Shown here piece after piece: positions 1-8,211 of a DNA stretch of 64,000 nucleotides; within the stretch, counting starts at the first letter, position 1; the number at the start of each line of letters is the position of its first letter. The translations under genes and the position numbers were made by a program. The notes beneath the pieces were generated by a model. It saw nothing but the letters and a program-made list of their open reading frames with translations. It was not told the DNA's origin and searched no databases. The stretch covers positions 1 through 64,000 of the forward strand of contig CAIVQG010000056.1 in assembly GCA_903907985.1 (NCBI GenBank), read 5' to 3'. The stretch is from an uncultured delta proteobacterium. GTDB taxonomy: Bacteria > Desulfobacterota > Syntrophia > Syntrophales > Smithellaceae.

Positions 1-72
1 CCATCTCCTTACATGTCTTTGCGGGAGTATGGCATTTATGGAAAATGAAATTCAAATCGATAAATTAATTAG

Positions 73-102
73 TTGACATTTTACACATTGTTTTCATATG
101 GT
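73..102 (+). promoter_or_regulatory. candidate sigma70-type promoter for the retropepsin-like gene
   Basis: A TTGACA box (73-78) is followed after 18 bases by TATGGT (97-102), which matches the -10 consensus at four of six positions. It lies about 60 bases upstream of the coding start at 165. This is a pattern match only. Confidence 0.4.
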
Positions 103-164
103 TAAATAACTCTCTCAACAAAACGTTGGGACACTACTGATATGATATAATAATCATGCTGGTA

Positions 165-791
165 ATGAAAAAAACATCTTTTCTAACTTACTTTCAATAT
201 CTAATAATATCATCAGTTGTCTTATGTGTATTATTTATACCAACATTCACCTACGCAGGGACTTTTTATAGGTGTATTGATAAGGGCGGTAATGAGACTT
301 TATTAGATTTCCCATTAGAAGGTCAAGCATGTACACAAATCCGGACACCTGAAGAAATGTCAGGAAGGCAAAGTGAAAATAAGACCGCTGTCTTATCGGA
401 TTACAAAATTACGAAAATAATAGTAAGAGGAAACCAAGTTTTAGTTCCTGCAATACTTATGTATGGAAGTAGGGAAGTAAGCGTTCATTTATTGCTAGAC
501 ACAGGTGCGACAGCAACAGCTATCCACGACGAAATAGCTGGCCGGTTATACATAAATCTATACAAAGCAAAAAAAGCAAAGGGAGAAGTTGTTGGGGGGG
601 CTGTTATCGAGGCTAGCATTATCAGGATGGATATTCTTAAAATTGGACCTCACACAATTCGCAACATGGATATTTTTATTGTGCCTTATAATGGTTCTTC
701 TGCTAAATTTGACGGATTGCTTGGTATGGATGTGCTTGGTAGATTGAGTTATAAAATTGATTTTGCGAAACAGGTCATAATCTGGGAATAG
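165..791 (+). CDS. exported retropepsin-like aspartic protease
   Basis: Probably a periplasmic single-domain aspartic protease of the retropepsin-like clan AA. The N-terminus is a signal peptide (MKKTSFLTYF, hydrophobic stretch, cleavage near TYAG). A short cysteine-containing segment like DUF4124 follows (YRCIDKGGN ... GQAC). The protease core has the catalytic motif LLDTGATATAI, and near the C-terminus a flap/ψ-loop-like GLLGMDVLG, as in TIGR02281-type proteins. Such proteins act as dimers because each chain carries one catalytic Asp. I start at the second ATG (165) because MKK begins a classic signal peptide; a start at 156 is possible. The gene contains a run of seven G (594-600). It is AT-rich and has no obvious operon partner. 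Substrate unknown. Confidence 0.75.
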   Translation: MKKTSFLTYFQYLIISSVVLCVLFIPTFTYAGTFYRCIDKGGNETLLDFPLEGQACTQIRTPEEMSGRQSENKTAVLSDYKITKIIVRGNQVLVPAILMYGSREVSVHLLLDTGATATAIHDEIAGRLYINLYKAKKAKGEVVGGAVIEASIIRMDILKIGPHTIRNMDIFIVPYNGSSAKFDGLLGMDVLGRLSYKIDFAKQVIIWE

Positions 792-1029
792 ATACCCGAG
801 ATTCTTCTGTTTGTTCTCTGCTTCAGGTGTATGTCGAACATTTCAAATTAATATCACTAAAATATTAATTTACCGGCTTATTTCTTTGTGCAGTAAATAA
901 TATTTTTTACCCTTCCTTCCTGCTATCAAGCATCCGACAATTTTGACTGGCATGCTTTCTTTCAAATACAAATGGTCAGGGTGGCTGATCGGGACAAATC
1001 ATTGAGTGCGGGTTGAAATGTGCGTGCTC

Positions 1030-3108
1030 TTAGTTGCTTATCGTCACCATATCGAGGAGAACGTTGACGCTCTCGTTCACGAAGGGAACATACTGGTCCC
1101 GGGCTTTCTTCTTAAACTCGGTAGGCGTCTCCTTCTTCTTGCCGCCGCCTTCCTTGTCAATCTCCTTGCGTAAGTCAGTAAGCCGGATAACGCCCTTCTT
1201 GCCGGCGGCCTCTTTGTTGTTCTTGATAATCTCGGCGAACTTCGCGTCTTTGGCGACCCGGACTTTGGACCTCGCTGCCAGCTCCGTGAGCTTGGTCTGT
1301 TCCAGAGGTTTCCAGAGCGGCGCGGCGTTTCCCGGCGCACCGAGGAAGGGCGTGATCGCCTGGACTGGAAGCGGATAATCCAGCGCCGTTTCACCAACAT
1401 CTTCGAGAATGAACCAGATAGGCAGACGCACATCCGCTTCTACTCCCATCTTTTGTGTAGATTTGCCGCTGGGCAGGAAGTACAGCGCCGTGGTAACCGT
1501 TATGCCGCCCAGACCCCGAGGCAGGGGCGTCAATACCTGCACAGACCCTTTGCCGAAGGTATGGTCCGACCCGACAATCACCGCGCGATGGTAGTCTTTT
1601 ATAGCGCCCGCCACGATCTCACTGGCCGAAGCGCTGAGCCGGCTCGTCAGCACGACGAGGGGGCCCGTGTAGAGAGCGCCGGGGTCTTCTGCGGGGAACG
1701 TAATCACTCTGGGCTTGTCGCCTTCCGTACCCGATGCGGCCGAACCATTGGCGAGAATCATCACCTGCTCGCGGCTGTCCTTGGTCGCCACGATTGGGCC
1801 CTTGTCAAGAAAAAGGCCGGCAAGGCGCACCGCCTCCCCGAGCAGCCCCCCTCCGTTGCGCGACAGATCCAGCACTATTCCATCGACATGCTGCCGCCGG
1901 GCATCCGCGAGAAGGCTTTTCACGTCTTCATAGCAGGACTTGTTTTCCTTCTCGTCGCCGTAGAAGGAAGGAAGATCGATCACACCGAAGCGATACTGCC
2001 TACCGTCCACTGTCCTTGTCTCGTAGACGATCTTGGCCTCCTGCTCCTTGATGTCGATCTTATCGCGCGTGATCGTGGCATCGAAGCGGTTCGTTTGTTC
2101 TGCCTGCCGCAGGATTGTCAGGGTTACCTGCGTGCCTTTTTTGCCGCGGATCATCTTGATAACGTCGTGCAAGTCCATGTCGATGACGTTAACGGGCTGT
2201 TCCCCTTCCTGGGCCACGGCAATGATCTTATCCTTCTGTTTCAGCAGGCCCGAGCGCTCGGCGCCTCCCCCGGGAATCAACTCCTCAATGACGGTAAAGC
2301 CATTGTCGCTGCTGAGGGATGTCCCTATCCCCTCCAGGGAAAGCTGCATATGGATCCGAAGGTCCTCGAGGTTTTCGGGGGACAGGTAGCTCGTGTGCGG
2401 ATCCAGAGCCAGGGCGAAGGCCTCGGCGAAGCTCGTAATGAGCTTTTCGGGATTGCGCTCGATCACCCGCATCGTCTGCAGCTCGTAGCGGTGAATCTGC
2501 TGCTTCTTGGCCTGGGCCAAATCGACGCCTGCCGGCAGAGCGTTTTCGATCTGGAATTGCACGATCTTTCTCAGGAGCTCATGCTTTTGGGCCGCCGTCT
2601 TCACATAGGGGCGCTTGTCCACGTTGACGTTCAGTTCCACCGTTTCATCGAGCCGGTAGTCCGGACCCAGAATCTTTTTGACAATGGCCTCATTCTCCCG
2701 CGCCCGCGCGACGAGCACATCGTAAACCTGCTGCAGCGCGGCACAGTTGCCCGCTTGTGCGCTTGTAAACACGTTTTTCAGAACCGGTCTTAACCTTTCT
2801 ATATCGGACTCGTACAGCAGCGTTTTAGAGGGATCAAGACGCTTGATCATCTGGTCGACGGAGTGAATCTCGATCTTCCCGGTCATATTCTTCATCGCAT
2901 AGTGGTTGGCAAGGAATCTTTCCATCAGCATGGGTAGACGGCTGCAGGTAAGGCTTTCAGCCACTGAGGAAACTGGTAACAGCAGGATCAGCAACAGAAT
3001 CAGCAAAAGCTTCCGGAGAGAGCCCCTGTCTTTGCTGCCGTGGCCATGGTGATTGTTCCCGGGGGTGTTTCCGGAGATATTTTCGACGCTTCTATCATAC
3101 ATACTCAT
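1030..3108 (-). CDS. prc: tail-specific (carboxy-terminal processing) protease, S41A family
   Basis: Periplasmic or membrane-anchored protease that degrades or trims proteins from the C-terminus. A hydrophobic anchor or signal (LRKLLLILLLILLLPVS) precedes the Tsp N-terminal helical domain. A PDZ domain follows (around residues 275-355 of the longer form), then the S41 core with SASASE (catalytic middle Ser) and TFGKGSVQ (catalytic Lys), and a C-terminal domain as in E. coli Prc. Its length of about 690 residues fits that family. I chose the ATG at 3108, which has GGGAGAA nine bases upstream. A longer form would start at 3177 but overlaps the arm of an inverted-repeat element and has no ribosome site. 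The gene is visibly GC-richer than its neighbours and stands alone. Confidence 0.9.
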   Translation of the reverse strand: MSMYDRSVENISGNTPGNNHHGHGSKDRGSLRKLLLILLLILLLPVSSVAESLTCSRLPMLMERFLANHYAMKNMTGKIEIHSVDQMIKRLDPSKTLLYESDIERLRPVLKNVFTSAQAGNCAALQQVYDVLVARARENEAIVKKILGPDYRLDETVELNVNVDKRPYVKTAAQKHELLRKIVQFQIENALPAGVDLAQAKKQQIHRYELQTMRVIERNPEKLITSFAEAFALALDPHTSYLSPENLEDLRIHMQLSLEGIGTSLSSDNGFTVIEELIPGGGAERSGLLKQKDKIIAVAQEGEQPVNVIDMDLHDVIKMIRGKKGTQVTLTILRQAEQTNRFDATITRDKIDIKEQEAKIVYETRTVDGRQYRFGVIDLPSFYGDEKENKSCYEDVKSLLADARRQHVDGIVLDLSRNGGGLLGEAVRLAGLFLDKGPIVATKDSREQVMILANGSAASGTEGDKPRVITFPAEDPGALYTGPLVVLTSRLSASASEIVAGAIKDYHRAVIVGSDHTFGKGSVQVLTPLPRGLGGITVTTALYFLPSGKSTQKMGVEADVRLPIWFILEDVGETALDYPLPVQAITPFLGAPGNAAPLWKPLEQTKLTELAARSKVRVAKDAKFAEIIKNNKEAAGKKGVIRLTDLRKEIDKEGGGKKKETPTEFKKKARDQYVPFVNESVNVLLDMVTISN

Positions 3109-3175
3109 GCTCTCTGATTCTCCCGCAGCACCGAGGCGCGGCTGTTCATCTTTTTTTTGCGCTGTATGAGAAATC

Positions 3176-3275
3176 ATACCATTTAGCTTTCAAAGGATAA
3201 CGAGGTGCCGCAGGCGTATGGTACATACGTTGAGGACTAAGCCAACAAAGCTAGCCAAAGAAAGCTAAATGGTAT
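3176..3275. repeat. 100-bp palindromic element with 16-bp perfect inverted ends
   Basis: The arms ATACCATTTAGCTTTC (3176-3191) and GAAAGCTAAATGGTAT (3260-3275) are perfect inverted repeats. An inner hairpin CGTATG-GTA-CATACG lies at 3215-3229. The core GCCAACAAAGCTAGC (3241-3255) recurs with one change at 54047-54061 and with two at 11583-11597. The TGGTAT end lies 29 bases after the core in the first two copies (CGGTAA in the third). No coding capacity and no clear target duplication. Probably a MITE-like or palindromic intergenic unit. Confidence 0.7.
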
Positions 3276-3704
3276 CAGGTGGCTGTAACGATAGAAGGAC
3301 GGAAGGGTTCTGTCAAGGGAAAAAGAAACAGGGAAAAAGGAAATTGCCTGCTGGTGGAGTTAAGTATGCAAATACAAAGCGAGTGCTTGAATGATGCGTT
3401 CAGGTCATTGAATACATGAGGAAATGTGGCATTTTGAGATGTTGCTTATTTTGAATATTAAACGTATTTGTAACTACCTTGTTATGTTGTTTTTCTTATT
3501 TTCCTAATTCATACAACATTCCAATCGGTAATCTTCCTTGGACTTGTTTGCCTGTCATTTTCTTCGATAATATAATTTCCCGCAATTTGGCTCTGCGACA
3601 CACCTCTTGACATAGATGATAATGGCTGATTTATTATCAACTATGAATGCAAGTTCACAGTGTTTAATATTAAAATTCACAATGGTAAACAACGAGGTAT
3701 AGAT
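3276..3704. other. AT-rich intergenic stretch
   Basis: Between the palindromic element and the small lipoprotein gene. I see no gene, RNA or clear promoter, only AT-rich sequence. The lipoprotein ribosome site (GAGGT) is at its right end. Confidence 0.6.
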
Positions 3705-4196
3705 ATGACTATGACAATAATTACTAAAAGCAGGCTGTTGTTAATTACCTTATTATTATTTATTCTTCTGTCTATTGTCGCTTGTGCAAGTTTATCCGGT
3801 AAAAACTTCGGCAAGCTTGTGCCTAATGCTGATGTAACAACTGCCTTGAATAAAGCTGAAATAAACCCTAACTATGATTATTATATAACAGGTTCGGATT
3901 ACTTTCCACGATCGATTCTAGGTTTAGATAAATCCTACATATTTGATTCTGTTCTATGGAAAAAAGTTGAATTTAAACCGGAAGAGCTAAAGGAACTTAC
4001 TGTCCGCATGCAGCAAAGGGCAATAAATTGCCGGCGAGGAGAATTCGGATTTGTTGTTCTCGATAATAAAGACAAACAGATTGGTATCTGGTATTCCATA
4101 CTGGTTCCGGGAATGAGCATAAAGGTGCTTGATGATCGGAAGATAATTGTTTATCCACCAAATGATGAACAATACAAGTGTTATGATGACCAATAA
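3705..4196 (+). CDS. small putative lipoprotein of unknown function
   Basis: The start at 3705 (MTMTIITKSRLL) follows a GAGGT ribosome site, and an upstream in-frame ATG at 3660 has none. The N-terminus has a hydrophobic signal ending in the lipobox IVAC, so the mature protein of about 135 residues probably begins with a lipid-modified cysteine. The rest is soluble, with two further cysteines (INCRRGEFGF and QYKCYDD near the end). I recognise no domain. AT-rich like the gene at 165, and unlike the GC-richer genes around it. Confidence 0.6.
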   Translation: MTMTIITKSRLLLITLLLFILLSIVACASLSGKNFGKLVPNADVTTALNKAEINPNYDYYITGSDYFPRSILGLDKSYIFDSVLWKKVEFKPEELKELTVRMQQRAINCRRGEFGFVVLDNKDKQIGIWYSILVPGMSIKVLDDRKIIVYPPNDEQYKCYDDQ

Positions 4197-4512
4197 AGAT
4201 GACGGATCCTTTGGGGGAACATAGTATCGGCTTTACTTGCAGGCGTTTATTAGCCGTCTGAAGTAAATGATTAAAAGCATTTACTGGACATTATGAGTAT
4301 ACCTTCCTGTACTACACACATCGGCAATATTAACATGTACCCAATCTATCAAAGACTAATCAATGACTGCCCCCTGAATAATTTATTCAGCAGTTTCTTT
4401 TTTTCTGTTTATCTGTCTTATGTTCCGATTTAGATATTCGAATGGTGAGGGGAGGCAGTATTCGAAAGACTGACGACGGGCATACTTCTCGTACGGGATG
4501 ATAAAATTGTGA
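4197..4512. other. intergenic stretch with one imperfect hairpin
   Basis: Lies between convergent genes. An imperfect inverted repeat at 4232-4266 (CTTTACTTGCAGGCG paired with CGTCTGAAGTAA, one bulge) could end the lipoprotein transcript, but it lacks a T-run. Nothing else recognised. Confidence 0.4.
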
Positions 4513-7356
4513 TTACCACGAGTATTTCAAGCCCAGGTACATGCCGTGCTCATTGCGGTCCACCGAGATATTGAGGTTATAGCTGACAAAGAATTGAAGG
4601 TTGTCTGCCCTGATCAGGGTCAATCCCAGGGCCATGAGCGCACTATTGCGGACGTGGCTGCTACCCTCGAAGCTGAAGGTGGAAGCGCTATAGTCGACAA
4701 AAGAGGCGTTCAGCACATAAGCCGCGTCTGCATACTCATGAAGCCACCGGGCGCTCGCCTCCATGGTCAGTATGGAGGAGGAGCCAACGGCTAATCCCTT
4801 CTTCATCCGCATTCCCAGCGAACTCTGCAACGAGGAATATGCATCACCATTTACATCGAGATTCAGGGCATCGGCGCCGCTTTCGGTGAATCCATTGCGC
4901 TTCAGGTAACTGGCCCGAAAACCGGCTACGGGTATCAACTCAAGGTTAGCAAGGTCAGATAACCTCGCCCGGTACCCAGCCTCGCCCCGGGCGCTGATGG
5001 CATTGCCTGCGTAATCGGCGGTGGCCGTCCTGACCAATCCCCCGAAGTTCATGTTTCGCCGTGTGGAGTAACTGTTATAAGCATAGGACAGGATGCAGTT
5101 CACGTACCAGGGATCGGGGGTCCATACCCCGTAAACGGACCCCTGAAAGCCGGAGGCATTTATGGAGTCGGAAACATGGTCATTCATGGTAGTCCTGGCC
5201 TGGGAGTATCCCGCCGAGACACCGAGCAGGAATCTCGGGCTAATATTGTTGTCATACCCTAAAACCGCCCCACCAGTGTTGTAATTGTAGTTCGAGAAGA
5301 TTTCGTACTCTCTTCCCGTAGCCCAGCTTCCGTAACCTTGCGCCCAGAACCCATTCTGCCGCTCTTTGTTGATCATTACATTGCCTAATGCGGCAAGGGC
5401 ATTAGCCGCGTCACTGGCGGCATTATTCCCGTCCGCCATCATTACCAGCCCAGCATCAGTGGTGCCGGTTGATCTGCCGCCCGTCCAGACGCTTTCCATC
5501 CTGCTAGAGAGCATACCTAACTGCCGGTCAAGGAAAGAGAAAGTTACAGCCGGAACGGAGGTATGTACAATGCCGCTCATCTGCTCGTAAGCAAGCCTCG
5601 TATTAGTGTCGGAAAGTGTGGAAAGCGCAGTAAAGACGTTCACCATATCCCCGGAGTATATTGCGGTAATGGTGTCCAGCGATCCCGCAACAGCATTCTG
5701 GACGGGAGTAAGGGCTAGGTTTCGGTAATAATTGACAATTCTTGTCAGGGTAAGGGTGACGTCGGTGGCGCTGTATGTCAGCGTTGGGTTCAGGAAAGAG
5801 AGGTTGCTCGTAACGCTGCTGTATGTTGTGCCACCAAGCCCTGCAGAGGTAAGAATCGTGTACGTAGTGCTTGTTGCATAATTTCCATGTGGGGCCTGCA
5901 CGGCCACTTTTCCATTCAGGCTTGCCGTGCCTGTGACGGCGATCTTGTCCGAATTGCCAGCAGTACTAGTGACTTCAACTTGATAGGTGGCATCTGCGCT
6001 CTGCGTGTAGTTTCCGGTTATATTCAGTGTGCCGATGGAGTTACCTGGTGCAATGGTGCCATTGTTGGTCACATTGCCTATGATCTCTCCAGTCCCTTTC
6101 AGCGTGCCAGAGTTGTTAAATACGGCACCACCCGCGTTCGTGGTGAATATTGCGTTGATATCAAGAATTGCCCCGGCGTTGTTATTAAATGTGCCCGTAT
6201 TAGTAAAATTACTAGCAACAACGAAGGTTGCCCCAGAATTGTTGTTAAAAGTGCCCGCGTTAACCTGGGTGGCAAGGTTGTTCGTCAGCGTCGCATAGTT
6301 ATTCAGTGTGCCGCCGGCATTGAGGTTCACGGTGCCCGCAGCGGCGCTTCCGAATGTGAAATCGCGGTATAAATTGAGCGTACCGGTGTTGCTGTTGTTC
6401 AGGGTTCCGCCGGTGAAGTTATAGGAGCTGCCGGAAGCGAGATTGAGTGTGGCTTTGTTGTTCAGCGTGCTGTAGTTGTTCAGGATGCCGTATATGTTGA
6501 TGATGGCGCTGTGGCGGGTGTTGTCGCCGTTGTTCAGGGTGCCGTAGTTGTCCAGTGTTGCGCCTGCCTGGTTGTTCAGCGTGGTGTTGTTGTAAGTTTG
6601 CAGTGTTGCACCGACCTTGTTGGTCAGGGTTCCGTAGTTGTTCAGAGTGGCGACGACAGCGCCAGCGGTGCCGTTGTAAAGGGTGCCGGCGGTATTGGTA
6701 ACAGTGCCGTAATTGTAAAGGGTGCCGCTGTTGGTAATGGAGTTGCCGGGGGCGTTGTTGTTAATGGTACCGTAGTTGTAGAGGGTGCCGTTGTTGGTCA
6801 CGTTAAAGGTATTTGTCAGGGCGGCGGTGCCGTGGTCGCTCAGCGTACCGTTGTAAAATATAGCACCGCTGTTATTGGTCAGATTGCCAGCGTTGTTATA
6901 AAAAATGTTGTAGTTGTATATCTTGCCATTGCCGGTGTTATCGAAGTTTGAACCGTTTTTTACCTCTATATTGCCCCTGTTCGTTAAAGTGCCACTGTTA
7001 TTAGTGAACACGCTGCCGACGCCATCGATTGTGAGGGTGCCGGTACTCTCGTTGTTGAAACTTCCGTTGTTGTTCAGGGTTGACAGGTTCGTCTTATTTA
7101 TCGTCCCGTAATTCGTATAGGGATTGTTATTATTGACCGTGTCCACCGTAACATTGATGGTGGTACCGACCGGGTTTGGATCGGGGGCAAGCTGAGGGTC
7201 GGCGACGGCCTGTGACGGCGCGATCAGGCACGTCAATAAGATGAGGGCGGCAAACAGAATGCACCATCCATTACAGCCGATGGTATTTTCCCCCCCCACT
7301 TTTGCAAATTTTCTCGCATTAGAAAACGGTGGTGACTTTAAACATTGCAAATTCAT
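4513..7356 (-). CDS. autotransporter (type Va secretion) with Asn/Gly/Thr-rich passenger
   Basis: Surface protein that exports its own passenger. After an extended N-terminus comes a signal (GWCILFAALILLTCLIAPSQAVA). A long low-complexity passenger follows (about residues 60-500), built of degenerate repeats such as TNNGTLNNYGTL, expected to form a right-handed beta-helix. A linker leads to the C-terminal autotransporter beta-barrel (about residues 680-947), starting near NGFWAQGYGSWA and ending in the typical aromatic tail LGLKYSW. The first ATG (7356) gives the full signal; its ribosome site is weak. A run of eight G on the coding strand (7290-7297) lies in codons about 20-23, before the signal's hydrophobic core, so slippage would knock the gene out. 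Function (adhesion or other) is not evident. Confidence 0.88.
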   Translation of the reverse strand: MNLQCLKSPPFSNARKFAKVGGENTIGCNGWCILFAALILLTCLIAPSQAVADPQLAPDPNPVGTTINVTVDTVNNNNPYTNYGTINKTNLSTLNNNGSFNNESTGTLTIDGVGSVFTNNSGTLTNRGNIEVKNGSNFDNTGNGKIYNYNIFYNNAGNLTNNSGAIFYNGTLSDHGTAALTNTFNVTNNGTLYNYGTINNNAPGNSITNSGTLYNYGTVTNTAGTLYNGTAGAVVATLNNYGTLTNKVGATLQTYNNTTLNNQAGATLDNYGTLNNGDNTRHSAIINIYGILNNYSTLNNKATLNLASGSSYNFTGGTLNNSNTGTLNLYRDFTFGSAAAGTVNLNAGGTLNNYATLTNNLATQVNAGTFNNNSGATFVVASNFTNTGTFNNNAGAILDINAIFTTNAGGAVFNNSGTLKGTGEIIGNVTNNGTIAPGNSIGTLNITGNYTQSADATYQVEVTSTAGNSDKIAVTGTASLNGKVAVQAPHGNYATSTTYTILTSAGLGGTTYSSVTSNLSFLNPTLTYSATDVTLTLTRIVNYYRNLALTPVQNAVAGSLDTITAIYSGDMVNVFTALSTLSDTNTRLAYEQMSGIVHTSVPAVTFSFLDRQLGMLSSRMESVWTGGRSTGTTDAGLVMMADGNNAASDAANALAALGNVMINKERQNGFWAQGYGSWATGREYEIFSNYNYNTGGAVLGYDNNISPRFLLGVSAGYSQARTTMNDHVSDSINASGFQGSVYGVWTPDPWYVNCILSYAYNSYSTRRNMNFGGLVRTATADYAGNAISARGEAGYRARLSDLANLELIPVAGFRASYLKRNGFTESGADALNLDVNGDAYSSLQSSLGMRMKKGLAVGSSSILTMEASARWLHEYADAAYVLNASFVDYSASTFSFEGSSHVRNSALMALGLTLIRADNLQFFVSYNLNISVDRNEHGMYLGLKYSW

Positions 7357-7563
7357 TTAGAGCATTCTCATATAGTATTGTTACGTATGCGTATTTTTCA
7401 GTTTGGATTGCCGAATCATCTATTAATAAAACACAGTAATGTCAACATCTATTTTATCATGCCTTACTGTTCTTCGACCCCAGGGTACACTCCTGGTGTC
7501 CGTTATGAGAAACGAGATTAATTGAGGAGGGAGTTCCGCCGCACCAGTTGCTCATTGTTGGGC

Positions 7564-7827
7564 TTACAAACAAGCCGGTATAGCACTCACGATCTTGTTT
7601 ACAAATCTAGGCTCGATGACATGGCCGTGCTTGCTCAGCATAACATGCACACCTCCGATCAGGGTCGCACCATTCTCTGCGGCATTGAGGTCGCAATCAA
7701 CAACATATGCTTCAATCGGTCCATCGGTGGCTATATTCTGAATTCTGCCATTGCGGATAATCACGACCACCTTGGGCGGCACTTCGTGTTTGATGAAGTC
7801 ATTTAGGGAACCATTTTCAGCGACCAA
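7564..7827 (-). CDS. small conserved-looking hypothetical protein
   Basis: 87 residues with no signal or membrane segment. The start is TTG at 7827, supported by AGGAG seven bases upstream. The visible pattern is VVVIIRNGRIQNI followed by AYVVDCDLN, a beta-rich segment seen in small uncharacterised proteins that carry the phrase ENGxIQxV...VxVVDxD. I do not recognise a function. It stands alone between the autotransporter and the PAS regulator. Confidence 0.55.
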   Translation of the reverse strand: MVAENGSLNDFIKHEVPPKVVVIIRNGRIQNIATDGPIEAYVVDCDLNAAENGATLIGGVHVMLSKHGHVIEPRFVNKIVSAIPACL

Positions 7828-8211
7828 AAGACGTCTCCTTTTTGTTTTCGGTCATGCCCTCTTTCGATCATGAGGCAATTTCCCCGGCAATATATAATTA
7901 ATAATACTGAACACTAATCAGCAATGACCCGTGAATGTGCTTTTTCGATTGCCCTATCCTGTATGTATTCATAACTCTTGAAATATTCTAGAATGTATGT
8001 CAGTATACATCTTATAGAAATTAAATCCATACTGGAAAAACAGCTAAGAAATACCTATGCGTAATAGGCATTGCTTGTGGCTTGAAAAATTTCGCTCAGT
8101 TTTATTGGCACATCATGGATGTTTTTCTTATGCTGGGGCAGACAATAAACAATGTTTTAAATTCGTCCATACATCAACACTACCCGGAAACCGGATGATA
8201 GGTGCTTTGCC
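7828..8211. other. intergenic region upstream of the PAS-LuxR gene
   Basis: No gene seen. It contains two small inverted repeats, ATGTAT-GTCAGT-ATACAT (7993-8010) and CCTAT-GCGTA-ATAGG (8053-8067), either of which could be a regulator site. No TTGACA-type promoter stands out. Confidence 0.4.

Noticed and set aside
1453-2793. 446-codon plus-strand open frame opposite prc
   Set aside because: It lies fully antisense to a clear protease gene in GC-rich DNA, where long shadow frames are expected, and shows no protein pattern.
6500-7110. Tandem repeats in the autotransporter region as a separate repeat array or G/V-rich protein on the plus strand
   Set aside because: They are the coding repeats of the passenger domain; the plus-strand frames are mirror images of Asn-rich codons.
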